Shown one piece after another: positions 51,803-60,348 of a DNA stretch of 64,000 nt; within the stretch, counting starts at the first letter, position 1, and every line of letters begins with the position of its first letter. The translations under genes were made by a program, and so were the position numbers. Under the pieces are notes generated by a model, which saw nothing but the letters and a program-made list of their open reading frames with translations, was not told the origin of the DNA and did no database searches. The DNA is from an uncultured Acidobacteriia bacterium (lineage in GTDB: Bacteria > Acidobacteriota > Terriglobia > Bryobacterales > Bryobacteraceae): NCBI GenBank assembly GCA_903851195.1, contig CAINNJ010000049.1, forward strand, positions 1-64,000, written 5' to 3'.

Positions 51803-52786
51803 TCAGGCGGTCTGCATTCCGGCGGCGCGCAAAATCGCCCGCTTGACGGCCACCTTCGCAACCTCGATTTTGTAAGCGTTCTGGCTCAGCGGATGGGCGT
51901 CGCGCAACGCGGCATCGGCCGCCGCCGCCGCGGTCGCTTCCGTGATCGTCTTTCCCGCAAGGAACTGCTCCGCCGCGCGCGCCCGCCACGGCACCGGGGC
52001 CACGGCGCCCATCACCACGCGGGCCGTCCGGACCTTCCCGCCCTGCATGCTCAGCAGCACGGTGGCAAAGGCAATCGGCCAGTCATGCGACGTTTTGTAG
52101 CGCACTTCGTAATGCCCGCTCCGCAGTTCTCCCGGCGCCGGCAGCATCACGTGTGTCAGCAGTTCATCGGGCGCCAGCACATTCTCCGTGCGCAGGTTCT
52201 TCGTCGGCAGCGTGAAGTAGTCCGCCGCGGGCACAAGCCGCTCGCCCTTTGGACCGGAGAGCCGGAACGTCGCGCCGTAAGCCAGCATCGGCACCGCCAG
52301 GCTGGAGGGATGCACAATGAAGCTCGGGCCGCCGCCCAGGATGGCGTGGAACTGATTTTCCCCCGCCGGCGAGAAGCAGGTGTTGCCGCCCTTCTTGAAG
52401 CAGACGAACTCCTCGTTACGGTAATACCAACAGCGGGGGCGCTGGTTGAGATTGCCGCCCACGGTCGCCTGATTCCGGATCTGCGGCGTTCCAACCTCAA
52501 TCGCGGCCGCGCTGATGGCGGGATACATGCGCGCCACTTCCGCGTGTTCGGAGAGATCCACCATCTTCATGGCGGCGCCAATCCGCAACCCGCCCTGGAA
52601 CGGCGTCACCGTCGATTCCAGCGCGCTCTTCACGTTGACAATCCGGTCCGGCTGCGTGACGTAGTCCTTCATCCGGGCCAGCAGATCCTGACCGCCGCCG
52701 ATCGGCATCGAGTGCTCGAGTTGCGGCGAGAGCGCGGCGACCGCGTCCTTCTCGTTCGTCGGGTTGACGTAAGCAAATGCCTTCAC
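51803..52786 (-). CDS. Molybdenum hydroxylase FAD subunit (PaoB/YagS-like)
   Basis: 327 residues. FAD-binding motifs MPIGGGQDLLARMKD and the TVGGN segment in ATVGGNLNQRPRCWYYRN. The insert RCWYYRNEEFVCFKKGGNTC with three cysteines resembles the extra [4Fe-4S] loop of PaoB. The C-terminal CO-dehydrogenase-flavoprotein domain follows (GHYEVRYKTSHDWPIAFATVLL). It passes electrons from the Mo and 2Fe-2S centres to an acceptor. It is the third gene in the order 2Fe-2S, Mo, FAD. Confidence 0.92.
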   Translation of the reverse strand: MKAFAYVNPTNEKDAVAALSPQLEHSMPIGGGQDLLARMKDYVTQPDRIVNVKSALESTVTPFQGGLRIGAAMKMVDLSEHAEVARMYPAISAAAIEVGTPQIRNQATVGGNLNQRPRCWYYRNEEFVCFKKGGNTCFSPAGENQFHAILGGGPSFIVHPSSLAVPMLAYGATFRLSGPKGERLVPAADYFTLPTKNLRTENVLAPDELLTHVMLPAPGELRSGHYEVRYKTSHDWPIAFATVLLSMQGGKVRTARVVMGAVAPVPWRARAAEQFLAGKTITEATAAAAADAALRDAHPLSQNAYKIEVAKVAVKRAILRAAGMQTA

Positions 52787-52813
52787 AGAAGCTCCTTCTT
52801 CCTCAAGCGCCGG

Positions 52814-54964
52814 TTATGCAATGCCCTGTCGCAGGGCTCCGAGAATTCTCGCGGGTGTCAGCGGCAGACTGCGCACGCTGACGCCGATGGCGTTTCGAAC
52901 TGCCAGAGTAATCGCGGCCGCCGTCGACACCGTCGGGGGCTCGCCCAGGCCGATCACACCGCGTTCCGGCTGGTTTTTCAGACGAACATCGATTCGCGGA
53001 ATGTCCGACATGCCGGCCAGCAAATACCACTCCATGTTCGGGTTCACCATCTGGCCGCTGTTGCGGTCGAGGATACGATCTTCGAACAGCGCGAAATTCA
53101 GCGAGCCGATCACGCCACCGTAACACTGGCTTTCCGCCGTCAGCCGGCTGACCACGAGACCGCAATCCTGCACCACCAGCACCCGCGTCACTTTGACGAT
53201 GCCGGTTTCGATATCGACCTTCACCTCGGCGAACTGCACGCCGCTTGTCGTGGTGGAGGACATGCCGGGACGCCAGTCGCCGTCGGAAGTAATCGATTGC
53301 GGGCCAATACGCTTGCACGCGTCGGCCCACGACATGCCCTTCGACGGATCGTCCTTCACGTGAATGCGGCCACCCGACGCCACCAGCGCGGCGGGCTCGA
53401 CTCCCAAAGACGGCGCGACTTTCTCCTTCAGAGCGTCCAGAGCCTTGACCGCGGCAACGCGAATGCCTGGGCTGATGCTGGCCGCCGTCGTGCTTCCGCC
53501 GGATGCCGGGCTGACGCCATACAGAGTGTCGCCGATCTCAGGTCTGACCTGAGTCGGCTGCAGGCCCAGCGCATCGGCCGTAATCACGGCCACCAGCGTC
53601 CGCGTTCCCGTGCCGATATCCTGCGTGCCGGCGCGCATCACTACGCCCCCGTCGGACGCGATCTCGCAGTGCGCCGGAGCCGGGCCGCGGCCGCCGCCAC
53701 CCCACGTGTGGATGGACACGCCCATGCCCGTCTTGATCGGGCCGGGAGTCTTGTCGCCGGTCGGATGCCGTTTGTCCCAGCCGAACTCCGCCGCGCCTTC
53801 GCGCAGATACGAACGCCACATGGCATTCGGCGCTTCCGGCGGCAGGTTCTTAATGCGGAACTCCACCGGGTCCATCTTTACCTTGTCGGCGAGTTCATCC
53901 ATCATGATCTCGGTGTTGAACGAGCCCTGCGGATGACCCGGCGCCCGCATGGGGCGCTGCTGCGCCGTGTTGGTAAAGACGTCTTTGTGTGCGCGCCGGC
54001 GGTTGGCGATCTGATAGATGTACGGCAACGGGAAACCGGCGGTGGCACCCGCGCCGCCGGTGCCCCAGGTGTCGCCATCAAAAGCGGTGATGATGCCCTC
54101 CGCCGAGACTCCCGCCTTAATTCGGGCGGTCGCGGAAGGACGGTTGCCGGTGGCCAGGTGCTCTTCCTTGCGATCGAGCATCAGCTTCACGGGCGCGTTG
54201 GCCGCTTTGGCGAGTCTCGCGCAGATCAGGCCTTCGGCCCCGACGCTCAGCGCCTTGCTGCCGAAGCCGCCGCCCATGTACTGGCAGATCACGCGCACAT
54301 TCGCCTGCGGAATACCCAAAGCGCTCGCGAAGTTTTCCCGCGCCCCGTTGATGCCCTGTGTGGAGATCCACGCGGTCAGCCTCTCGCCTTCCCACTCGCA
54401 GACCGTGCCATGCGTTTCCATGCAGGTGTGCGTGATCACCTGTGTTTCGTAGGTCTCTTCGATGGTATGCGCCGCCGCCCCGAAGCCTTTCGTCAGATCG
54501 CCCGTGGATTGCGGTTGCGCGGCCCGGACGTTCCCACCCGTGAAGACAGCCGGCGCGGTGCCCGCGAGAGCACGGTCTACCAGGGTGACATGCGGCAAAA
54601 CCTGGTATTCGACCTTGATCGCCCGCGCCGCGTCGATGGCGTGCTCTTCCGTGTCGGCCGCCACCGCCGCCACCTCGTCGCCCTGGAACATGACGAGATT
54701 GTTCTGCGTGTTGGCCGGATCGCGCCATACCAGCGTTGTCTTCACGCCCGGCATGCGGCTCGCCGCGGTCAAATCCACGGATACGACGCGGGCATGAGGA
54801 TAGGGCGACCGGACAATGCGGCCGTACAACATGCGGGGCCGTGAAATATCGAACGTGTATTTCGCGCGGCCCGTCACCTTTTCAGGACCGTCCATACGCT
54901 TGACGCGCGTTCCCAGCACGGAGGGAGTCGCCGGCCAGTTCAGAGGATCGATTGTTTCAGCCAC
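52814..54964 (-). CDS. Molybdenum hydroxylase Mo-cofactor subunit (PaoC/YagR-like)
   Basis: 716 residues of the xanthine-dehydrogenase/aldehyde-oxidase family. VTGRAKYTFDISRPRMLYGRIVRSPYPHARV at the start, GGGFGSKALSVGAE, RAPGHPQGSFNTEIMMDELA, AHCEIASDGGVVMRAGTQDIGTGTRT for molybdopterin binding, and the catalytic Glu in RGVIGLGEPPTVSTAA. It hydroxylates an aldehyde or N-heterocycle using water. The ATG overlaps the stop of the 2Fe-2S gene by 8 bases. Subunit order and the Tat-exported 2Fe-2S partner point to a periplasmic aldehyde oxidoreductase. Confidence 0.93.
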   Translation of the reverse strand: MAETIDPLNWPATPSVLGTRVKRMDGPEKVTGRAKYTFDISRPRMLYGRIVRSPYPHARVVSVDLTAASRMPGVKTTLVWRDPANTQNNLVMFQGDEVAAVAADTEEHAIDAARAIKVEYQVLPHVTLVDRALAGTAPAVFTGGNVRAAQPQSTGDLTKGFGAAAHTIEETYETQVITHTCMETHGTVCEWEGERLTAWISTQGINGARENFASALGIPQANVRVICQYMGGGFGSKALSVGAEGLICARLAKAANAPVKLMLDRKEEHLATGNRPSATARIKAGVSAEGIITAFDGDTWGTGGAGATAGFPLPYIYQIANRRRAHKDVFTNTAQQRPMRAPGHPQGSFNTEIMMDELADKVKMDPVEFRIKNLPPEAPNAMWRSYLREGAAEFGWDKRHPTGDKTPGPIKTGMGVSIHTWGGGGRGPAPAHCEIASDGGVVMRAGTQDIGTGTRTLVAVITADALGLQPTQVRPEIGDTLYGVSPASGGSTTAASISPGIRVAAVKALDALKEKVAPSLGVEPAALVASGGRIHVKDDPSKGMSWADACKRIGPQSITSDGDWRPGMSSTTTSGVQFAEVKVDIETGIVKVTRVLVVQDCGLVVSRLTAESQCYGGVIGSLNFALFEDRILDRNSGQMVNPNMEWYLLAGMSDIPRIDVRLKNQPERGVIGLGEPPTVSTAAAITLAVRNAIGVSVRSLPLTPARILGALRQGIA

Positions 54965-55571
54965 GCTGGCCTCCTTTTACACTCGAAACCGCTTCAAAAA
55001 TGCGGGGGAAGGTGCCGCACCGGCAGATGTTGCCGTCGAGGCCTTTCCGGATCTGTTCCGGCGTCGCGTTCGGATGTTTCTCCAGCAGGCCCACGCTCGC
55101 CATAATGAAGCCCGGCGTGCAGAACCCGCACATCAGCGCGTCGCGGTCGCAGAAAGCCTGCTGCACCGGATGCAGCTGATCTCCGTTGGCCAGACCATCC
55201 ACGGTGCGGATCTGTTTGCCCTGAACCTCGATCGCCAGCGTCGAACACGAGTAAACGGTTCGTCCGTCCACCAGCATGGTGCAGGCGCCACAGGTACCCC
55301 GGTCGCATCCGCGCTTGTTGCCGGTCAGATTGGCGCGCGTTCGCAGCGCGTCGAGCAGGGTGACCCGCGGTTCGATCATCAGATCGATCGGACGGCCGTT
55401 GACGTTCAGCCGCACGGGAACGTCGCCTGGTCCCACCGCGGCGGGTTCGCTCTGCGCGGCGGCGTCTCCCGGCGCGGCGACCGTTTCCGCCAGACCGACA
55501 ACGCCTGTGGATTTCAGAAAATTGCGGCGGTTAAACTTCATCCCGTCCGGCGAATCGTCTCGGGTGGCCAT
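54957..55571 (-). CDS. Molybdenum hydroxylase 2Fe-2S subunit, Tat-exported (PaoA/YagT-like)
   Basis: 204 residues from ATG 55571. The twin-arginine signal is KFNRRNFLKSTGVVGLAETVA. Two [2Fe-2S] domains follow: the plant-ferredoxin type GCDRGTCGACTMLVDGRTVYSC and the helical type ALMCGFCTPGFIMASVGLL...GNICRCGTFPRI. In PaoABC the signal on this subunit carries the folded heterotrimer to the periplasm, and the same is inferred here. AAGGAAG precedes the ATG. First gene of an operon that runs through the FAD subunit to the 75-aa Cys-rich protein. Confidence 0.92.
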   Translation of the reverse strand: MATRDDSPDGMKFNRRNFLKSTGVVGLAETVAAPGDAAAQSEPAAVGPGDVPVRLNVNGRPIDLMIEPRVTLLDALRTRANLTGNKRGCDRGTCGACTMLVDGRTVYSCSTLAIEVQGKQIRTVDGLANGDQLHPVQQAFCDRDALMCGFCTPGFIMASVGLLEKHPNATPEQIRKGLDGNICRCGTFPRIFEAVSSVKGGQRG

Positions 55572-55778
55572 TCGGATCTTCCTTCCTGCTGATGTGGCCT
55601 TCATGTTACCTGAGATGGCGAATGAGATCAACGGTGCCCGACACAGCGTGTCGCGCCGCGGACGCACTGCCGGATCCGTCACCCAATGTATTCGACGTTG
55701 CCTTTGCGGATTGAAATGGTTGGAATGGTAGTTGTTATAACCCTATGATTGGCTTTTTACAATCCTGACTTACCAATC

Positions 55779-57242
55779 ATGAAATTCACTTATCTGGCTC
55801 TTATCCTGTTCTGCGCCTTCGCGCGCGCTCAGACAGTCTATATTCCCGCGGGAGCGAGTATCCAGGCCGCCGTGGACGCGAACCCCGAGGGCTCTGTCTT
55901 TCAGCTCGCCCCCGGCACATACAGCATGCAAACCGTAGCCGTCAAATCAGGCGATCAGATTATCGGCGCTCTCGACGCGGGAGGTAACCGCCTGACAACA
56001 CTGAGCGGCGCCCAGCCGCTGACGTCGTTCACGCGGGACGGCTACGGGAATTATGTCGCCCTTACCACGCAGACGCAGCCGGGCCGCCTGGCGGGATACT
56101 GCAGCCCCGGATACCCGCGCTGTAACTTTCCTGAGGATTTCTTCTATGACGATCAGCCTTATCTGCACAGCAGTGTCGGCGGCGGCGCGCTGAGTCCGGG
56201 GCAATACTACTTCGACTATCCTAACGGCACAATTTATTTCAGGCCCCGGAACGCCGGTGACGACCCGGCTCAGCACAAGGTGGAATACAGCCGGATCCCC
56301 GTCGCGATCGCGGGAACCGCCACCAACGTGACCGTGAAAAATCTGATTGTCGAAAAATATGCGGTTCCGGACCAGTTTGGCGCCATTGGCGATCAGTTCG
56401 CCGGCGACAGCTGGGTCATTCAGAATAACGAAACACGCTTCAATCACGGCGCGGGTCTCCGCGTGTCCAGTAACGGCAGGGTTCTCGATAACTTCACTCA
56501 CGACAACGGCCAGCTGGGACTGGGCGGAAGCGGCGGCAATATTCTGGTGGAGGGCAATGAGATTGCCCACAATAATTACTCCGGCACCGACCACGACTTC
56601 GAGTGCGGAGGTATGAAATTCGCGGCCACGGACGGACTGACCGTCAGGAATAATTTCTCGCACGATAACATCGGCCCCGGGATGTGGAGCGACATCAGCA
56701 GCATCCACACTCTCTATGAAAACAACGTCATCATGAATAATTCAAGATCCGGTATCTTTTACGAAACCAGTTATGACGCGGTGATCCGGAACAATATGAT
56801 TCTGAGTAACGGTTCCATGGCGCCCGACGACTGGTTCTGGAACGCGCAGATTCAGATTGCGGCATCGCAGAACGTGGAAGCTTACGGCAATATCGTTCTG
56901 GTGGATTCGGCGAACAACGGGAACGGAATTATGCTGATTCAGCAGAACCGCAGCAGCGAACCCTGCGTGTACGGTCCGTGCCGGGTGATGAACGATTTCA
57001 TTCACGACAACTCCATCATCGTAGTCGGCACCCGGTGGCATGGCAGCACCGGCGGAACGCAGGATTATACCGGCCTGGGCGATTTGTTCGCGCCCTCCAG
57101 CAACAACCGGTTTACCGGAAACCAGTACTACGTAACGGATCTCAACAGCGCCGCTTACTGGCAGTGGGTCAACCTGTATCAGACGTTCGAAAATTTTCAG
57201 TCGTTCGGACTGGACACGTCTGGAGCGCTGCGTCCGAACTAG
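55779..57242 (+). CDS. Exported parallel beta-helix protein
   Basis: 487 residues with signal peptide MKFTYLALILFCAFARAQ. The start of the mature protein, VYIPAGASIQAAVDANPEGSVFQLAPGTYSMQTVAVKSGDQIIG, is typical of right-handed parallel beta-helix (pectate-lyase-like) proteins. It continues with repeated short strands (VTVKNLIVEKYAV, WVIQNNETRFN, ILVEGNEIAHNN, LTVRNNFSHDN, TLYENNVIMNN, AVIRNNMILSN). Likely a polysaccharide lyase, hydrolase or binding protein; no catalytic Lys/Arg/Asp set can be fixed. The 207-base upstream region is comparatively A+T-rich with no certain promoter. Confidence 0.87.
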   Translation: MKFTYLALILFCAFARAQTVYIPAGASIQAAVDANPEGSVFQLAPGTYSMQTVAVKSGDQIIGALDAGGNRLTTLSGAQPLTSFTRDGYGNYVALTTQTQPGRLAGYCSPGYPRCNFPEDFFYDDQPYLHSSVGGGALSPGQYYFDYPNGTIYFRPRNAGDDPAQHKVEYSRIPVAIAGTATNVTVKNLIVEKYAVPDQFGAIGDQFAGDSWVIQNNETRFNHGAGLRVSSNGRVLDNFTHDNGQLGLGGSGGNILVEGNEIAHNNYSGTDHDFECGGMKFAATDGLTVRNNFSHDNIGPGMWSDISSIHTLYENNVIMNNSRSGIFYETSYDAVIRNNMILSNGSMAPDDWFWNAQIQIAASQNVEAYGNIVLVDSANNGNGIMLIQQNRSSEPCVYGPCRVMNDFIHDNSIIVVGTRWHGSTGGTQDYTGLGDLFAPSSNNRFTGNQYYVTDLNSAAYWQWVNLYQTFENFQSFGLDTSGALRPN

Positions 57243-57275
57243 CGCCGGCTATCGGGATAACCGAACCCGACAGGT

Positions 57276-57281
57276 TATACT
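57276..57281 (+). promoter_or_regulatory. TANNNT (-10-like) hexamer, leaderless start candidate
   Basis: TATACT lies 7 nt before GTG 57289, with no Shine-Dalgarno sequence; the clearest leaderless case in the window. Confidence 0.4.
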
Positions 57282-57288
57282 GCGCAGC

Positions 57289-58287
57289 GTGTCCGACTCC
57301 CGCATTTCCCCCGCCATTCCGAAGGATCCTGTCAGCTGGCTGTACCCGCCCGTGGAGGCGTTCCGTACCGGCCGGCTGCAGGTGTCTCCGGTGCATGAAA
57401 TCTATTTCGAAGAGACCGGCAATCCGGCCGGCAAGCCCGTGATTTTCCTGCACGGCGGTCCCGGAGGAGGCTCCGATCCGAAACAACGGCGCTTCTTTCA
57501 TCCCGGCAAATACCGCATCGTGAACTTCGACCAGCGCGGGTGCGGCAAGAGCACGCCGTACGCCTCGCTCGAGGCGAACACCACCTGGGACCTGGTCGCC
57601 GATATCGAGAAGCTTCGTGAGCATCTCGGGATCGCGCGCTGGCAGGTGTTCGGCGGCTCGTGGGGCTCCACGCTCGCCCTCGCCTATGCCGAAACCCATC
57701 CGGAGCGCGTCACCGAACTGGTGCTGCGCGGGATTTTTCTGCTGCGGAAGCAGGAGATCGACTGGTTTTATCAGCGGGGCGCCTCGGCGATCTATCCCGA
57801 TGCGTGGGAGCCTTATCTGGCGCACATCCCGGCGGCGGAGCGCGGCGACATGCTCTCCGCCTATCACCGGCGTCTGACCAGCGACGACCCGGCCGTCCGC
57901 CTGGCCGCGGCGAAGATCTGGAGCGGTTGGGAAGGGGCGACTTCGAAGCTGCTGCCCGATGCGAGCTTCGCCGGCCACTACGAAGAAGACGAATTCGCGC
58001 TCGCCTTCGCCCGCATCGAGGCGCACTATTTCATCAACAAGGGCTTCCTCGATGCGGACGATCAGTTACTGCGCGACGCCTCGCGGATCCGTCACATCCC
58101 CGGCGTGATCGTACAAGGCCGTTACGACGTCGTGTGCCCGATGGAAAGCGCCTGGGCGCTGCACCGCGAGTGGCCGGAGGCGGAACTCATCGTCACGCCC
58201 GACAGCGGCCACAGCGCCTTCGACGCTCCCAACAGCCGGGCGCTGGTCGCGGCTACCGACAGGATGGCCGCGCTTCAGCCGGGGTAG
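57289..58287 (+). CDS. pip: Prolyl aminopeptidase
   Basis: 332 residues of the alpha/beta-hydrolase S33 family. VIFLHGGPGGGSDPKQRRFFHPGKYRIVNFDQRGCGKSTPY is the diagnostic PIP N-terminal block. The nucleophile Ser is in VFGGSWGSTLALAYAETHP, the Asp in VQGRYDVVCP and the His in TPDSGHSAFD. It removes N-terminal proline from peptides in the cytoplasm (no signal peptide). GTG start with TATACT 7 bases upstream and no ribosome binding site, hence a leaderless candidate. Length is normal for the family. Confidence 0.95.
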   Translation: MSDSRISPAIPKDPVSWLYPPVEAFRTGRLQVSPVHEIYFEETGNPAGKPVIFLHGGPGGGSDPKQRRFFHPGKYRIVNFDQRGCGKSTPYASLEANTTWDLVADIEKLREHLGIARWQVFGGSWGSTLALAYAETHPERVTELVLRGIFLLRKQEIDWFYQRGASAIYPDAWEPYLAHIPAAERGDMLSAYHRRLTSDDPAVRLAAAKIWSGWEGATSKLLPDASFAGHYEEDEFALAFARIEAHYFINKGFLDADDQLLRDASRIRHIPGVIVQGRYDVVCPMESAWALHREWPEAELIVTPDSGHSAFDAPNSRALVAATDRMAALQPG

Positions 58288-58335
58288 CGCTCGCGGCACG
58301 CACTGGAAAAGCTCCTCAGAGCCGCTTCAGGAACC

Positions 58336-59334
58336 TCAGAGCCTCTTGAGAAAGATATTGCGCGCCCACTGTTCCCCGGTCGCTTCCACTTCGAGGCCGA
58401 TCTTCCCGCCCGCGCGGAAATATGCCGGATCGTTATCGATGAACAGAGTCGTCAGGTGCCCGTTCATATAAATGGACGTCGTGTTTCCCTTGGCGACGAT
58501 GAGGAACTGGTTGTAGTCTTCTTTCTTAAACCACGAATCGAGCGTTGCTTTGTCGGCGATGGTCCCCAGGTCCTTCACCGGCTTGCCGGCTTCGGCGAGA
58601 ATCGCGTGACCGGGCATGGAGATGATGCCGCGGCCGCCCTGTTCATAGAACATCCCGCTGAAATTGTTGTTGCCGTCGAAATCGGCCTGCGGTCCATAGA
58701 GATCCCATTTGGCTTCTTCGCTGGCGGGCGGCGGCGTGCCCGGGTTCGCGCAGGCAGGGCCACGACCCGGCCCGCGACCACCAGGGCCGCCCGGACCACC
58801 GGGACCACCAGCCGCCGTCCCGCGTCCGCCAGGCGCACCGGGACCGCCCGGGCCTCTGCCACCGCCGCGTCCGGCGCGCGGGGGATAGCGGAATTCCACA
58901 TTGCTGTCCGCCGTGAGATAGCTGCGAAACTGCATGCCGCCATTAATTCCGGTGGTTCCTTTGAGTTCGTATTTCAGCGCGAAGTCGGCGGGCGCGCCGT
59001 TCTTCCAGATGGCGTAGATGGTGCCGGTGGGCTTTTCACAGGTCGGATTGACGTAAATCGCCCCATCTTTGATTGACCAGAACCGCGTATCGCCATCCCA
59101 GCCGTTCATCGTCTGGCCGTCGAACAGCGACTGCCAGCCTTCTCTATCCGCGTAATCGAACGGCGTGGCGGCGCCGCGGCCGAAGCCGCCACGTCCCCCG
59201 CCGGGCGCGCCGGGCTGCGCGGGGGCGCCTGCCGCGGGTGGCGCCGGAGCCTGCGAATGGGCGGCGGGAATCGTCAGAGTCAGCGCCGCGGCGCCGAGGG
59301 TGGTTGCGATAAGAAGGGGCTTCGTCAGTTTCAT
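58336..59334 (-). CDS. Exported DUF1080 (3-keto-disaccharide-hydrolase-like) protein
   Basis: 332 residues, signal peptide LLIATTLGAAALTLTIPAAHSQ. The DUF1080 jelly-roll reads GWQSLFDGQTMNGWDGDTRFWSIKDGAIYVNP, FALKYELKGTTGINGGMQFRS, WDLYGPQADFDGNNNFSGMFYEQGGRG, YNQFLIVAKGNTTSIYMNG and GKIGLEVEATGEQWARNIFLKRL. Two Gly/Arg/Pro low-complexity tracts (about residues 30-57 and 153-195) interrupt it. Relatives act on 3-keto-glycosides; here the activity is unproven. It is followed upstream in the operon by a ThuA protein, a pairing often seen with oxidoreductase-based sugar catabolism. Confidence 0.87.
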   Translation of the reverse strand: MKLTKPLLIATTLGAAALTLTIPAAHSQAPAPPAAGAPAQPGAPGGGRGGFGRGAATPFDYADREGWQSLFDGQTMNGWDGDTRFWSIKDGAIYVNPTCEKPTGTIYAIWKNGAPADFALKYELKGTTGINGGMQFRSYLTADSNVEFRYPPRAGRGGGRGPGGPGAPGGRGTAAGGPGGPGGPGGRGPGRGPACANPGTPPPASEEAKWDLYGPQADFDGNNNFSGMFYEQGGRGIISMPGHAILAEAGKPVKDLGTIADKATLDSWFKKEDYNQFLIVAKGNTTSIYMNGHLTTLFIDNDPAYFRAGGKIGLEVEATGEQWARNIFLKRL

Positions 59335-59352
59335 GTGAATATCTTTCTTCGG

Positions 59353-60336
59353 TTATTTCGCGGGACAGGCGTGGCCATACTCGGCAAGCCCCCACGCCAT
59401 GGCATTTTCGAGTAACTGGATGAGATGCGGTTCGGTGTACATCATGCCGCCGTGTCCCAGCGCGGAGTAAACGGCGTGCCCCTTGCCGACACAATGCCAC
59501 CACGCCAGAGGATGATCGGCCCCCATGGTGGCGCGGCCCGGCGTGTAGCTCTTTTCATCCGCGGACAGAAGCACGTGAAAACCCGGTTTCGCGCGAACCG
59601 ATTCCGTGAACGCGTACCATTCGTCGGAACGCCGCCACACAGCCGGCAATCCCTTCGTAATCGGGCTCTTCGCATCTTCGACGTGGATATCGCCGGGCAT
59701 GATGGCCGAGTGCGACGTGAACTGTGCGCCCAGCAGCGTTTCGATGAACCACTTCCACGTGGATACGGTGCGCGGAGCGGGGAATTCGACCGGGTCGCCG
59801 CCCGCGCCGTGCACGCCCAGCACCGAGCCGCCATTCTCCACCCAGGTCTTGAAGGCGGACTTCTGCGCGTCGCTGAGGGTGTCGCCGCTCGTGTTGTTCC
59901 AGATCACAAGCCTGAACTTCGCCAGTTGTTCGGCGTTCATCACCGCGCCGTTCTCAGTCACGAAGTTCGGCCAGCCATGTTCTTTCGCGATCACCGAAAG
60001 GGCGACGTCCGACGCCTGAATAGCGGCCTCTTCGCGAAAGCCGCTCGTCTTCGAAAAGATCAGGATGCCGCCAGGCTTGAGATCAGCCGGAAGTTCGGGT
60101 GGCGTGGTGTCGATGACCGGTGTGACGACGAAGCCGGCGGCCTGTCCGCCGAGCTGACCACGGCCCCGACCGCCCCCACGACCGGCTTCGCCCCGGCCTT
60201 CACCGATGCCCGGAAAACCGCCCCGGCCTTCCGGTGGCGGAGGCGGCTGCTGGGCTACCATCTGGGTGATCATCATAGTCGCGCCGGTGCCGAAAAGAGC
60301 CACCAGAGCGAGAGACCGCAGCTTCGAAAGCGTCAT
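59353..60336 (-). CDS. Exported ThuA-domain protein
   Basis: 327 residues: signal-anchor stretch (LALVALFGTGATMMITQMVAQ), a Gly/Arg/Pro-rich spacer, then a ThuA (class-I glutamine-amidotransferase-like) domain. The domain reads GGILIFSKTSGFREEAAIQASDVALSVIAKEHGW, FRLVIWNNTSGDTLSDAQKSAFKTWVENGGSVLGVHGAGGD, MPGDIHVEDAKSPITKGLP, RSDEWYAFTESVRAKPGFHVLLS and HPLAWWHCVGKGHAVYSALGHGGMMY. Such domains take part in disaccharide/trehalose utilisation or related 3-keto-sugar chemistry. It lies between DUF1080 and SGNH genes, 12-18 bases apart on one strand, so an operon. Confidence 0.88.
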   Translation of the reverse strand: MTLSKLRSLALVALFGTGATMMITQMVAQQPPPPPEGRGGFPGIGEGRGEAGRGGGRGRGQLGGQAAGFVVTPVIDTTPPELPADLKPGGILIFSKTSGFREEAAIQASDVALSVIAKEHGWPNFVTENGAVMNAEQLAKFRLVIWNNTSGDTLSDAQKSAFKTWVENGGSVLGVHGAGGDPVEFPAPRTVSTWKWFIETLLGAQFTSHSAIMPGDIHVEDAKSPITKGLPAVWRRSDEWYAFTESVRAKPGFHVLLSADEKSYTPGRATMGADHPLAWWHCVGKGHAVYSALGHGGMMYTEPHLIQLLENAMAWGLAEYGHACPAK

Positions 60337-60348
60337 ATTTCCCTTTCG

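Noticed and set aside
51893-54844. Long plus-strand open frame (983 codons) opposite the molybdenum hydroxylase genes
   Set aside because: Shadow frame: no motifs, Arg/His/Ala-rich, while the opposite strand encodes complete, motif-bearing subunits.
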